Shown one piece after another: positions 1 to 10,790 of a stretch of 64,000 nucleotides of DNA. The notes beneath the pieces were generated by a model. The model ran no database searches. It was not told the DNA's origin and saw nothing but the letters and a program-made list of their open reading frames with translations. This DNA is from Triatoma infestans. Taxonomy: Eukaryota; Arthropoda; Insecta; Hemiptera; Reduviidae. The position numbers and the translations under genes are program-made. Where the stretch lies: positions 124,001 through 188,000 of the forward strand of contig JAAEAF010014488.1 of assembly GCA_011037195.1 (NCBI GenBank), given 5' to 3'. Position 1 is the first letter of the stretch. Each line of letters starts with the position of its first letter.

Positions 1-798
1 CTGTCTCTTAATGTCATAAGTCAAGTCCTTAGAATCTTAAGTGTACATATATTAATTATAGTGCAGTAGTAATAATATTTAGTTATTCATTTTAAACCTC
101 CTAAAACTCCTATCACATATTAAAATGCTGGAATTAGGTACTCAGTTAATATTCTTATTCAGTATATACTTACTGAAAGTTTTGCAGATTCCACTAAACT
201 GAAATGGATTAACAAAACTATAAGAAATATTTCCTTAAAAAATCCTCTAAAGTCCATAATAGATAGACCACCCCGGCAGCCAATTGACAATAATAATATA
301 TTCAATAATATGTGCTGTTCGCATCATATCTATCTGAGGTAATTATCAAATCAGATACTGTTGCTTGCATTGTTTCCATAATATAAAAAGGATTTCCTCT
401 TTTAAAATGGAAAAAATTGATAAATTTACTAATAAATGAGTGAAAAATATTGCATCACAGGAAATACTGTACAAAAGAAATCATTTATATATAAATATAT
501 ATTAGTTTTTTTGTTGTTTTTTTTGAGCAAACTAGTTGGCCCTTTATGTCATCTTAGTCATTCAGTGGTACTAGAGTAAGATCAAAGCATAACAGCTGTA
601 TTTTACTGAGGTACCGAGCTCGCTCAATGAATAGAGGCGTATCCATCGGTAACCGGTGTTCCCGGCCCCGGTCTAATTTTTCAAACTCCTGCAATACTGT
701 TGTAATTACAATTATAATATTATACTTATAAATTATATATATATAAATTATATAAATTAATAACTTTAATAATTAATAATTAATAATAATATAAATTA
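1..798. other. AT-rich sequence without a recognised gene
   Basis: No coding region is supported here. The stretch is AT-rich, with short TA and TAAT runs around 715-795. Around 600-680 there is a GC-richer island, but I could not connect it to a gene. The host sequence ends at 798, where the Helitron end begins. Confidence 0.5.
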
Positions 799-1345
799 CT
801 AGCTAACCCGACCACGCTACGCTGTGGCTCAGCCTGATTTTTAGGCTTAATCAAGCGTGTCTACTAATTTTTCTTTTGAATGTACAATGTTGCAGAAATT
901 AGATGGGAAGGTGATTTTTCCCATTTCCGGATTTGTAGGAGCAGTGCCGTTACCGAGTTCGAGTAATTGTCTTGAAAATATGGCAGCTGTTGGATCGTTT
1001 TGAAGTTGAACTCTCATATTCGGTGTTAAATGAATTTTTTTTACTGTGCTCCAAAGAGTTGAATATTTCAAGCAGGCATGCAATTCATCCGCTGGTGTTG
1101 AACGAGATATCACTGGAAGCGTTTGCCTGAAGTCACCGGCTAGTAACACCAATGCTCCACCAAATGGAACCTGATTATTTCGCAAGTCTTTCAATGTATG
1201 GTCTAATGCTTCCAATGACTTCTTATAAGCCATTGTGCACTCATCCCAATGATTTTGCACGCCCGAAGAACCTTTCCCATTCCTGATGTTTTAGAAATGT
1301 TACATGTTGGGTTATTCTGTGAAGTGCATGTTTAAGTCATGACAG
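799..1345 (-). mobile_element. Helitron 3' end with Pif1-like helicase remnant
   Basis: The minus-strand ORF 1260-847 encodes a segment of the Helitron Pif1-type helicase. It shows the Walker B-like WDECTMA, then AGDFRQTLPV and LTPNMRVQLQND, all typical of Helitron-borne Pif1 helicases. Upstream, at about 1300-1248, a second frame reads TSGMGKVLRACKII, which is the family's preceding segment, so the frame is broken near 1248. Downstream of the stop the minus strand forms a hairpin from CCAC-GC and GC-GTGG arms (about 830-815), then ends in CTAG at 802-799 followed by a host T. A hairpin plus CTRR plus T is the canonical Helitron 3' terminus. The 5' part and the Rep domain were not found. This is a dead fragment. 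Confidence 0.82.
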
Positions 1346-2186
1346 TTGCAAGTGCTGAATTCGCTGTTCTACCTCCTTCCATCTACTTAGCAGCAATACC
1401 TGAAGTAGAAAATGCTAACGTAATATGGCCGTTTGAACGGATTTTAGCTCGGAATTTCCCGTTTCTGTGGGAACTTCGGAATAGAGGTACTTATAAGTAG
1501 TTGAGAAAGAGGTTCATCGTAACGCGTTGAGTGAGCCAGCATCGTAACGCGTCTGGCTATTTCTGCCAAACTCGCGAAACGCTCGGAGAAGTTCCCGTTT
1601 CCGTGGGAACTTCGGAGTAAGAAGTATATATAAACAATCTTATATAGAAATGCAACGTTGTGTAAAAATTTCAAGTCAATCCAACGACTACTTTTCGAGT
1701 TTGGCGGCCACAAACGTACGGATGCTGAATTTAGATATACGAATATAGATTATAATGTAGGTTGTCCAGAGTTAAACTTAACTTCAGGGATTGGTTCTTT
1801 AGACCAAAACAAGAAAAAAGTCCTCTAGTCGTTTTGTCCAGAAACGCTTATTATCGAATTAAACGCAAAAGTTACTCAATAATTCTGGTTTTTCCTTCTT
1901 TTTCACATAATCTTTCTCAAAAAGAGTACACTTTATCGAAAAATATACTGAAATAAATCTTGCAGAGGAGAGGTCTCATCCTAAATCTAAGGAACCACCA
2001 AAAAATTAGATTTATCTTTAATGGTTCAAGAAAAACTTATTTCCTAAACATGCAGATTAGCGATGATTTCATTTCTTTTTTGTAATTTTTATTACGTTAT
2101 GGATCCTCAAAGAATGTAGTTTTAGTTAATACCGAATTTAGTTTGCAATTAGCAATTAAAATGATACTAAAATTAAGTTAAAAAAA
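1346..2186. other. intergenic, nothing recognised
   Basis: No convincing coding region. The phrase GAACTTCGGA recurs at about 1470 and 1609, next to similar GGAANTTCCCGTTTC words, suggesting a small local duplication, but its nature is unclear. Short open frames here carry no family motif. Confidence 0.4.
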
Positions 2187-3174
2187 TCTGGTGTGAAACA
2201 CTCACACAACTTTCTCTTACTCCACTTATCAAAATTATAATTGACAAACTTAATAGTTTGTGTACCAAATTAATTCAAATACGACGAAAACTAAAAAACC
2301 GTTCAGTAAAAGCCCACTTCCGGTTTTACTAATTTTCTTGAAACTCTGAATTTTGGCCATCCATTTATTTCTAATTAATTTTGTTGGGATGATAGAATTG
2401 TATAATTAACTATGATCGCACTTAAGAGGAAAACATAACCCACCCCTCCCCTAAAAGTGCCATTAAATGAATTTTCCTAGAGAAATGGTTTAAATAAAAG
2501 TTGTAGCTCTTTGTATGAGTATTAATATATCATGTTTAAAGAAAATCGTCGCAGCCATTTTTGAGAAAATCGCGAAAAAGTGAAAAAAATCATTTAGTAA
2601 AAGTGGTAAAGTAAACGCACTTCCGGTTATCAGATTTTTGTCAAACTCGGAATTTCAACAACATATTCAATTCTAATTAACATTATTTAGATGTTAGAAT
2701 TTTTTAATAAACTGAAATAGCACTTCAGATGAAAACCTAACCCCAACTCTTCCCCATAAGTGCCCTTAAACGAATTTTCTCAGAGAAATGTTTCAAATAA
2801 AAGTTGTAGCTTTTTGTATGTGTAGTTGACATACCAAGTTTGAAGAAAATCGTTGGAGCCATTTTCGAGAAAATTGCAAAAAAAGTAAAAAAAACCTACA
2901 AGTAAAATAGTACTTCCGGTTGAGGAATTTTGACAGGTGACCTACTGTCAGATGCCATGATGATCCTAGACGGAATATCAAGTTTCAACTTTGTATGGTT
3001 TTTCGTTTTTGAGCTATGCTTTTCACATACATACACACAGACACACACAGACCATTTGCTAAAAACCACTTTTTTGGACTCAGGGGACCTCAAAACGGAT
3101 ATTTCCGGTGAAAACTCGATATCGAAAATTTGAAACGATTACAATACTTCCTCTTACTAGGAGTAAGAGAAAGT
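2187..3174 (+). mobile_element. main repeat family, full copy A (satellite-bearing element)
   Basis: Reference copy of the commonest repeat in the window. It begins TCTGGTGTGAAACACTCAC and ends GGAGTAAGAGAAAGT. The word ACTTTCTCTTACTCC near the left end is inverted at the right end, but sits about 30 nt further in on the left, so the inverted ends are unequal. Each end also folds on itself: GTGTGA/TCACAC on the left and CTCTTACT/AGTAAGAG on the right. Inside, ACTTCCGGTT recurs at about 2316, 2619 and 2912, marking a diverged ~300-bp monomer. Near the right end lies a short CACA microsatellite. No ORF is conserved between copies, so it looks non-autonomous. The unequal ends and hairpins recall Helentron-type rolling-circle elements; that assignment is inference. 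Confidence 0.85.
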
Positions 3175-3271
3175 AAACAAATTAATGTATTCAAATAAAT
3201 TATCTTACATATCAAAAGAACATATTGCTCAAAATTCCTCCCTCCTGCACGAAAGGAAAACGCAGCTCCTC

Positions 3272-3553
3272 AACAAAGCATGTTTAACTGTAGTTCTCAC
3301 TTGCTGTTCTCGAATTTCGATACAATCAACACTAATCTGCCTAAAGTGCTCAAGTGGTTTACAGTCTCAGCGTAATTAACCTTTACTTTAAGGGTTCCAA
3401 ATAAAAAGAATCCATTGGGTTAGATGGGTGAGCGAACGGGCCAATGAATTGGCCGTTTTTTATCAATGAAATACCGAATATCATTATTTGCATAAAATCT
3501 CGTTTAATACAGTGATGTTATTCCTTCTTGAAGATAGCTTCTATCGTACTGAA
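3272..3553 (+). repeat. direct repeat, left copy
   Basis: About 280 bp that recur almost unchanged at 4730-5012, in the same orientation. Both begin near AAGCATGTTT and end near GCTTCTATCGTACTGAACT. By eye they differ at only a few percent of positions. The LINE remnant between them makes a retrotransposition-linked or segmental duplication likely; they do not look like LTRs because no TG...CA ends are visible. Confidence 0.8.
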
Positions 3554-4500
3554 CTTGATAGCCTGTATCCCATTCAATATCCGCCTCAAAATTATTCCAT
3601 TTACCCTTCTTTTAAATAGGCTTTCTGATTAACTAGTGAGAGGTACTGTCAAAGGCATCTTTTATGCCCAGAATTGTGCAAGTAACTGAGTCCTCTGGAT
3701 TTAGGACGGTATCAGAAGATCTATCCACTCGATAGTAACCCGAAATTGGTGCAAAGGCACTTATCCAATACTAAGATAACTATCTACTCCTTTCTCCATT
3801 GCTTTAAGAAGAAAAGTCGAAAGGTAGATAGGCATGAAAGGCTTCGGTGGGGTGGTTTTTCTTTTCTATATTCGAACGAAATCCTTCTAACTAGATAAAG
3901 AAGTTCTCTCTTACCATGTAAAAGATCAGAAAAAATATCATCCATTCCGGATAACTTTTAATGGCTAAAAGACGCTTATCGTCTTTTGGATTTCAATCAA
4001 TCTTGCTGGGTTCATTTGCCTTGCGGCAATAGAACTGTCACTAGTAAGAGTATCTGTCTGGCTTCGTATAAGGCCGCCAGGTTCCTAATAATATAATTGC
4101 TTCCACCTTATCCGGTCATAACCGTACACTATCTGAACGCCGCTGGCAGCGAGCTAATATGCTCACAAAACTTCCTGAAAAACGATCTTTTTAGTTCCTT
4201 ATTTTCTCATTGTATGAAGTGAGCTCACTGGGTGTAACTTTGCCTGTCTCCAGTGCACTTTACAGGGCATTTTTTTTAAAGAGTCTGTGCACTTTTGATT
4301 TTTTTGCTCAACAGTGACAATGGATTCTATTAGCAGGGTAGTGGGCATTAATGGCTTTTAAAAGAATCCCATTTACTAGGCAGTGCTGTTTAGGACATAT
4401 ACCAGATTGTTGTTAAACTCATCCAATCCGTTCTTTAAGGATTCCTCTAATGAGTCATCTCAGCTAGTCGCTAGAGGCCGCGCTTTACCATCTAAACATA
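3554..4500 (-). pseudogene. decayed non-LTR retrotransposon reverse transcriptase
   Basis: On the minus strand around 3760-3640 the translation shows an RT-like core with ILGIKDAFDST, matching the 'D-I-x-GAFD' motif of jockey/R1-type reverse transcriptases. Around 3850-3790 another frame gives a decayed form of the 'RPI-LLP-GK--EK' block, which precedes that motif in the family, so the order is right. Stops and frameshifts are frequent. No endonuclease or 3' tail could be placed. The clade is uncertain. Confidence 0.6.
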
Positions 4501-4550
4501 ATGCTGTTATATCCATAATGCTGTTATATCCATAATGCTGTTATATACAC
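4501..4550 (+). repeat. 18-bp tandem repeat, about 2.7 units
   Basis: The unit ATGCTGTTATATCCATA is repeated head to tail nearly three times. It looks like a simple replication-slippage expansion. Confidence 0.75.
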
Positions 4551-4729
4551 AGACAGACAGGCTCATCCGGAACTGAAAAGTTTTCTCATTGTTTAGAACA
4601 TCGATCGTAATATGCATCGTTTTTCTTCAAATTTAAAATTCTAATGTTATAATGCATTTTAATATTGTAAAGATAATAGAAACGTAGTCTTTAATATGTA
4701 GTGGCATTTCAGGGAAAAGCTTAATGTCT

Positions 4730-5012
4730 AATCAAAGCATGTTTTACTGTAGTTCTCACATGCTGTTCTCGAATTTCGATACAATCAACACTAATCTGCC
4801 TAAAGTGCTCAAGTGGTTTACAGTCTCAGCGTAATTAACCTTTATTTTAAGGGTTCCACATAAAAAGTATCCATTGGGTTAAATGGGTGAGCGAAAGGGC
4901 CAATGAATTGGCTGTTTTTCATCTTAATGAAATACCGAGAATAATTATTTGCATAAAATCTCGTTTAATACAGTGATAATATTCCTTCTTGAAGATAGCT
5001 TCTATCGTACTG
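4730..5012 (+). repeat. direct repeat, right copy
   Basis: Second copy of the 280-bp repeat at 3272-3553, 1458 bp downstream. It carries a 2-bp difference in the CATCTTAATGAAA region and scattered substitutions. The sequence after 5012 differs from that after 3553, so the repeat boundary lies here. Confidence 0.8.
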
Positions 5013-5039
5013 AACTGAAGGACTTTATGTGTACTTTAG

Positions 5040-5330
5040 AGAAGTTTACAGAAAAGCGTTACAGCTGTTTTGGTGAAATTCACGAAAAAATGAAAAAAAA
5101 AAAAAAAAACGTAATTTCGTACTTACGTTTAAGGATAATTGACAGGCACCTTCATGTCGGACACATTAGACATACTTAAACAGAATTATCTAGTCTGACT
5201 TTTCTTGCGGGCTTTCGTTTTTAAAGAGAAAGAAAGAGATAAAAACAATTTCTAAGAACACTTCAGGGAACCTCAAAACTGTATTTCATATAAAAAAAAA
5301 CAAATTCGAAAATTTTACTGGTTCGGTGAT
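5040..5330 (+). repeat. diverged fragment of the main repeat family
   Basis: The order of words matches the right half of copy A: the GAAATTCACGAAAAA-type run, an A-rich stretch, TTGACAGG, then CTTCAGGGAACCTCAAAACT and a relic of the terminal part. It is much more diverged than copy A and lacks a clear right end. Confidence 0.5.
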
Positions 5331-7506
5331 TATAAAGCTAAATCTACTAAGAACGTACAATGTCTAATTATAACGTAGAATGTTAGTAGATGAGTCTGAG
5401 TTCGTCATCACAGAGTATAGTGATCTGCGATATAGTGTGCAATGTTGTAACTGCTATAGCCATGCAGCTGCACACATCAACTAACTCTGCTAGTTTTGTA
5501 AGAATTGTGTAAGTGCTGGGCTGATAAAATAAGTGTCCTTGTTCCCCCTAAGTAAAGGACACAATATCAGTGTCACTTAAATGGAGTATGTAATTGATAA
5601 TTAAAGATTAATAAATAACATTAATAATAAATAAAGTTTATTGTTTTTATTTCATGCTTTCAGTAGATGCGGCCGTCCTGAAATCGGGAATTTTCGCAAC
5701 TATCATTTCATGTGTGAACCTGAAATTATAAAATAAACAACATTTAGAGACTTTTATAGTATTTCTGTTTTTCTTATATTCTTCCCATATCTGTTTGGCA
5801 CAATTTGGTTGAAAAATTTATTCTTTTTAAATTTTTCTATCAACTCAGTAACTTCAACGTTACTAAAATTAATTCTATCTTAGTTTTATTAAAGCGCATT
5901 TGAATGTAATACCTTTTTATTCATTGAATGATATAACATAAATAAATTTACGTTTTTCCAGATCAACATCAAGGCTGTGTCATTCAATGAACAAGAAATA
6001 AACAATAAATGAATTTGTAACCCTTCTCAATATAAGTGTGCAATTTCTCGATATGCGTTACACTTGGACATTATAGATAGTTCTTTTAACATTGCATTTC
6101 ATGCAACCATTTTTGATTTATTATAACAATAACTTGATGCAATAAACATGATATTACTAATTAAGATAAATATAAGTTAACTAAACTTTTAATTCCACTA
6201 ATTAACTTATGTTCTCAATATTTTCTATTAAGAAGGCAAACGACTGTATCCTGCTCTGATGGTTTAATAAGTTGCAGCCACTTGCCATCAACCTATCCAT
6301 CAATGCTATCATATTTATAAGACGCCACCAGATATGAATCATGTGAACACGGAGTGGCCAAATACACTGCCCTAGTAGATCTACAGTGGCTCCCTTGTGG
6401 TGACTGTGTTCCTACGTTGAGTGCACAGTCGCCTGCAGAAGTGTATGAACCGGCTGTAGAAGCATGTGCTATAGTGGCCTGAGTTTGCAGTTATGGCAAG
6501 CTGAATCTAAATAGTTGTGCAGTCAGTTACCTTTAAAAACCATACTGTGGCTTGAGTGTGGGAACTGTGCGGTTCCTGTAGTTGGGTTAGGACATCCGTA
6601 CAGATTTAAGATTTCTGCATAAATAGCTACTCTATTTCCTCCAATAGTATTCAGTTGCGGGTAGCAATGATTGGAAGTTTTGATGGATGCTGGCAAGTTC
6701 GTCACACTAGAGTTTCACATTAATCGCTCTGATCTTCGATTTTACTGATACTTGGTTGAAAAGGATATTCATACTACAGTGTGAGTCAGGTGAAGTTAAA
6801 TGTGACAAGGACTCTCGAATGCACAGGGTTAGTATATGAGAGTGATGAACAAAGTAAAGGGTAAATACAAACATTTGATAAAATTAACGAGCTAGAGTAT
6901 TTAGGAGCGGGAAATCTGGCTGTTGGTGAATCACGGCAATTCCAATAACGTGCAGTAAGTCTCCTCACAAAGCATCGGCTGGATCTGAGAACTTACAGCA
7001 CAACAGTAAAGAAATACCATATTTTGTAATCCTGATTGCCAAGTGGATTTCCAAAATAGAGTTAGATGGAAATAAACGCCCTATTAGAGCAGCAAATCAG
7101 TGCTATTCTGTTCTTCAAAAGCTACTGTACAACAGCATATATATATATAAAGTCGAGGCTGTGCAAAACCCTCAACAAATTCTTCCTGATGTGCTTGAAT
7201 ATGACAAAATTTAATTACTTAACATCAACTGGCATCGCTCAGATGTGGGAAACAAGTTTTCGATAGATCTATGTGGAATGCGCCCAAACTTATCTAAAGT
7301 AGATGAACTAATTGAGAACAAAGTATTATATCATAAATGAAGTGGCCTACTGATAGTTCATCGGTTTGCTGTCTATCATAGGCTACCTTGCCATTAAACT
7401 GGCTAAGGAGCAAGAGTTACCTGCGAAAGAACCAGGACCACGTTTCATCTAATTGGAATAGCGTCGAATAAGGAGTAGAATATAAACAGAAAGGAATCTA
7501 ATCTGT
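5331..7506. other. long stretch without a recognised gene
   Basis: I see no family motif or coherent exon series here on either strand. Several 60-75 codon open frames exist but are consistent with chance in AT-rich DNA. This is also the region downstream of the minus-strand orphan gene at 7540. Confidence 0.4.
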
Positions 7507-7512
7507 TTTATT
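7507..7512 (-). terminator. polyadenylation signal of the 157-residue gene
   Basis: Minus-strand AATAAA, 28 nt downstream of the TAA stop at 7542-7540. The distance is short but acceptable for a compact insect gene. Confidence 0.55.
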
Positions 7513-7539
7513 CTATTTTCTGTAAATCTTTTAAAATAG

Positions 7540-8170
7540 TTACCTAGTCATCATACTGATATACGTCTCTGGTCCATGAGGATCAGTGGAATAATCCCGC
7601 GACATGTCCTGATAACTGCCCCAATCGGAGTCCTTCTTTTTGACAGGTAATGCCTTCAGTGGTAGCATATTTGTTAGAGTACTTGGCTCAGCGGTTCTTC
7701 GAACGCTGTCCTCTATTCTGATGTCATTCTCTTCGAATATTTCACTGGAAAAATTGATAAACACAAAAAAAACCTATTGTCAGAAACGTCGAAAAGATAA
7801 AAAAATATGAAAACCACAAAGTTGACAACTTTACCATGGGCTGACTTTGTCATACATTAGTGGCATATATGCTCGACATTCTTCAGGATCCAGTTTTAGT
7901 TGATGTTTTCTCTTTTCTTCCCAGATGTTTAAGGGTTCATCCGGACAGACCAAGTTTTGTCGATCACATCTGCCTGTTGGCCAACATGATTTTTCAATAA
8001 TAAGAACAATGTTGCCATCTAAATTTAATTAATCCCTTACCTGCATAATACTTAGTTTTATCCAGAAAATGAAAGAGTTTGTGCTCTTTTTTTATCTGTT
8101 TCTCTAATCCACAATTACATATTGGAAGAGAACAATACCTTGAATTAAATATTTCTTGCCATTTAGCCAT
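7540..8170 (-). CDS. unrecognised 157-residue protein, three exons
   Basis: Exons on the minus strand: 8170-8041, 7973-7835 and 7744-7540. Intron 1 is 67 nt (GTAAGG...AACAG) and intron 2 is 90 nt (GTAAAG...TTCCAG). The phases (1 then 2) close exactly and the total is 474 nt including TAA. The start is the ATG in GCCGAGATGGCT, giving MAKWQEIFNSRYC; an in-frame stop lies shortly upstream. The protein has seven or eight cysteines in its first 90 residues (CSLPICNC, GRCDRQNLVCPDEP, EECRAYMPL, VSPCEIF), a charged middle and a polar C-terminus ending ETYISMMTR. There is no signal peptide or membrane segment, so a cytoplasmic protein is likely. I do not recognise the family. The intact frames over three exons and the polyA signal argue for a real gene. 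Confidence 0.65.
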
Positions 8171-8590
8171 CTCGGCAAAAATAACATCCTAATTCCTTAC
8201 CTAATATTTGTTCACTTTAACAATTATTTATATATTTTTTAAATGTTTTCATTACTTTAATTTTGAAGACATTTGCTTTTATTGATATCATATGTTTACA
8301 TGACCTTATATATAATTTTATCGCTATTTGGCCGTTTGAAATAATTCACCAACATATCTGAAACAATTTTATGGTTAATGCCTCTGTATATATATTATTT
8401 GTTTAAACATCTAGTAAGAGTGAAATACACACAGAACTACAGCATACCGAATGATAATTCCTAATATGGCTTATATGTTTATTTCATTCCCTTTGATGAA
8501 TTTATGTATGCAAAAAAAGGCGCTTCCTTTGTATTAGTGCCAATCTGCTTTTTGCGCTAAAAGAAAATCGTACATACTCGGGCAGTTCGG

Positions 8591-8878
8591 TTAAAAGCTC
8601 TCCTCTTTTTTTACTATTCTTCCTGCATTATTCTCCAATCTATTCGCTATTTCTATGAGTATCGGGTCTATTTCATCATCTGGACATTTTATCTTCTGAA
8701 GTGCACTTCTTGAGTCACTGAAACCTACCACAGTGTTGTCCCTCTCCTGGCCTGCCATATGCTTTCCAAGAGCTACCAATTCCGCCATATATACTGAAAC
8801 AATATTTGAAAGCCAGTTCATCTTGGAGATGCTAGTCTGGAGGTCCCATACCAAAGGTATGGAGGTCTGAAAGACCAA
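8591..8878 (-). pseudogene. RNase H domain fragment of a non-LTR retrotransposon
   Basis: The minus-strand frame contains YMAELVALGKHMAG and VGFSDSRSALQKIK. The 'AE--AL' and 'FSDS-SAL--I' blocks are the second and third acidic motifs of the RNase H domain at the C-terminus of jockey/R1/I-type LINEs. The first catalytic strand upstream is not recognisable. The frame is open but isolated, with no RT next to it in the right orientation. Confidence 0.65.
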
Positions 8879-9067
8879 AACAAACTATATTAATCGAACG
8901 AGTTTGGCAAATCAGGAAATGTGATGCATTTGTAATAATAATTATATTAAAAATTTATAACTTGTTTTATTTGGAAACCTCTGCTTAGTATCTTGCTCAC
9001 AGATCAGTATTGTCTGGTTTCTTTTCTCTTGGAATCGTAATTCCTTTGTTTTCTTCTTATGTTTTCA

Positions 9068-9280
9068 TTATTTGGTTTTTGCTACTTGATGTCCTCGTTC
9101 TATCTCAAACTGCCCAAACCTTTTCCACTTATTTACTTTCTTTGTCTGTCTGCCTAAACTTCCTTTCATTTTGATACCAATCATTAATTCGAATGGTATC
9201 ATTCCAATACTTCGATTATAAAGAATGATGAGCCAAGAGTCATAAATGATCCATCTATTAATTCTACGTTCGACATACAC
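9068..9280 (-). pseudogene. retroelement integrase C-terminal fragment
   Basis: The frame reads YNRSIGMIPFELMIGIKMKG. A 'YN-S-H-STG-TPFELM-G' block closes the integrase core in Ty3/gypsy-type and related retroelements and in some domesticated integrases. Only about 60 residues survive and no catalytic D,D-35-E residues are present. It is a remnant. Confidence 0.5.
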
Positions 9281-9719
9281 GACTATTATTTTTATTCCTT
9301 ATTATAATATAATTTAATTAATCTACTTTACTTTTTTAATTTAATTTCAGATAAAATTTTCATTTTATTGTTTTGATTTTCTTTTTTAAAAAGGAAAATT
9401 GTGGTTTTCTTCTGTGAAATATATTGTTTATTTAAGCCTGTATTTGTTTAATTTATTTATTACAGTTAATTCTTGTAAACTGTCCTCGTATACCGTGAAG
9501 ATATACTCGTAAACGCAAAAAGATATACTCGTAAACCGTGAAGCTCAAGGAGTGAACTAATCCCAATTGAATAAAATAGAATAAAACGTAAGTAAATAAT
9601 GATTTGTTGACAAACAATACAAAGTCCTAATCTGTAAACAGAATCAATAATTTGAAAGAAATTATTCTCTATGAATTACTAACAAATCCAAGAGGTAAAC
9701 TGTTTCTAAAGGGCAAAGT

Positions 9720-10260
9720 GTACACTATGTTAGATTGGATGGGGGAGGGCCACGCCTCATTCCACATCGACCTTCATTGAGAGGTCTATTGTGTATCCCC
9801 TAGGTATGACATCCCTCAGCTTCGCCCTCTTAATCAGGCCTAACAAAGCTGAAAATGGCTCCGTCATGAAGCGCGTGGCTTCGTGATTGCTAGTCCCCAG
9901 TTAATGAAACCTTGTCCTCACCAGGCCGACACAAAGGACGTGTGCCGGGGTTTCCTCCTCGGCCCTGCAGAAACGGCATAACGCGTGTCAGCTAAATGGT
10001 GTATGTGCACTATTCAGCCGCCTGCAAGGCCCTGTTAGTAGACCCACTATTACCCTTATATCTCTTCGGCTATGGCTCAGTAGATCCCGGGTAAATGTAA
10101 CTACATGTCTTAACAAAGAATTTAGTCTGCCTCTATCCTGGCGTTCTTTCCCACCATCGTAGATGCTGGTCTTCTATCCATTCCTTGATTGAACAGTGAA
10201 TGAGGTTCCTGGGCAACCGCAGAAGGGCTCCGAGCGTATAAAGGTATCCTTCGAGGTATA
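9720..10260 (-). pseudogene. decayed LINE C-terminal region (post-RNase H zinc motif)
   Basis: Minus-strand translations in shifting frames give a C--C...H...C region like 'ETPAHVL', a conserved tail of R1/jockey-type ORF2, and end in WNEAWPSPIQ-like sequence. Several stops and frame changes are present. It lies upstream, in minus-strand order, of the RNase H piece at 8878, which is the wrong order for one element, so these are separate insertions. Confidence 0.5.
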
Positions 10261-10396
10261 TTATGTTAATAAAATATTTATTTTACAAGATGCCATTTAA
10301 ATGGGGGAGGTATTATGCATAAATCACGTTACTGGAAAATTCTTATTACAATGTAACTATATTTTTCTTTAAAGAATTTGGTAAATAACTTAATTT

Positions 10397-10515
10397 TTTT
10401 TACTGATCCCAAACTTCTGATCGGTAGTATATATAAATAAAGGGGCGGCAATTTGTCTTTTTGTCCGGGACGACGTAACCGCTTCAGCGAGCGCTGCAAC
10501 TAGCCATAGAAGTGC
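10397..10515 (+). repeat. dispersed repeat, possible Helitron 5' end, copy 1
   Basis: A block running from about TGATCCCAAACTTCTGATCG through GGGGCGGCAATTTGTC to GACGACGTAACCGCT recurs at 13686-13790. A TATATATAAA run followed by GGCAATTTGTCTTTTTGTCC resembles arthropod Helitron 5' termini. The similarity stops abruptly on both sides. Confidence 0.55.
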
Positions 10516-10579
10516 AAAGGCTTAACTTTGCATACAAATTAAGAACAAAACCAGTTAATTAATTCAATTTGCCAAAATT

Positions 10580-10790
10580 TACTTTTTGGATTGCACAGAC
10601 GGCAAAATCCATCCGACAGTGCGAATTTACTGAATTTTTTTTTCAATTTTTCGTGATTTTCTCGGAATTGGCTGCAACGATTTTCTTTAAACGTTGAATA
10701 CTATCTATACATATAAATTCTTATCACTTTTATTTGTCACATTTTTCTGAAGGAACAATAGTACAATAGAACAATAGTTGCTTTTCTCTA
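10580..10790 (-). repeat. diverged main-repeat fragment
   Basis: In reverse orientation this matches about one monomer of the main repeat: TTTTTCGTGATTTTCTCGG, then ATTTTCTTTAAACGTTGAAT, then ATCACTTTTATTTGTCACAT. No terminal sequence is present. Confidence 0.55.

Noticed and set aside
2896..3133. Open frames across main-repeat copies, for example 2930-3133, 37047-37292 and 58167-58463
   Set aside because: They lie in shifting frames over non-coding repeat sequence, include translated CA microsatellites, and are not conserved between copies.
7987..8040. A 22-nt 'intron' joining YYA to DGNIVLIIEKSCW in the orphan gene
   Set aside because: 22 nt is too short for a spliceosomal intron. The 67-nt GT-AG intron 8040-7974 keeps the phase and is the better model.
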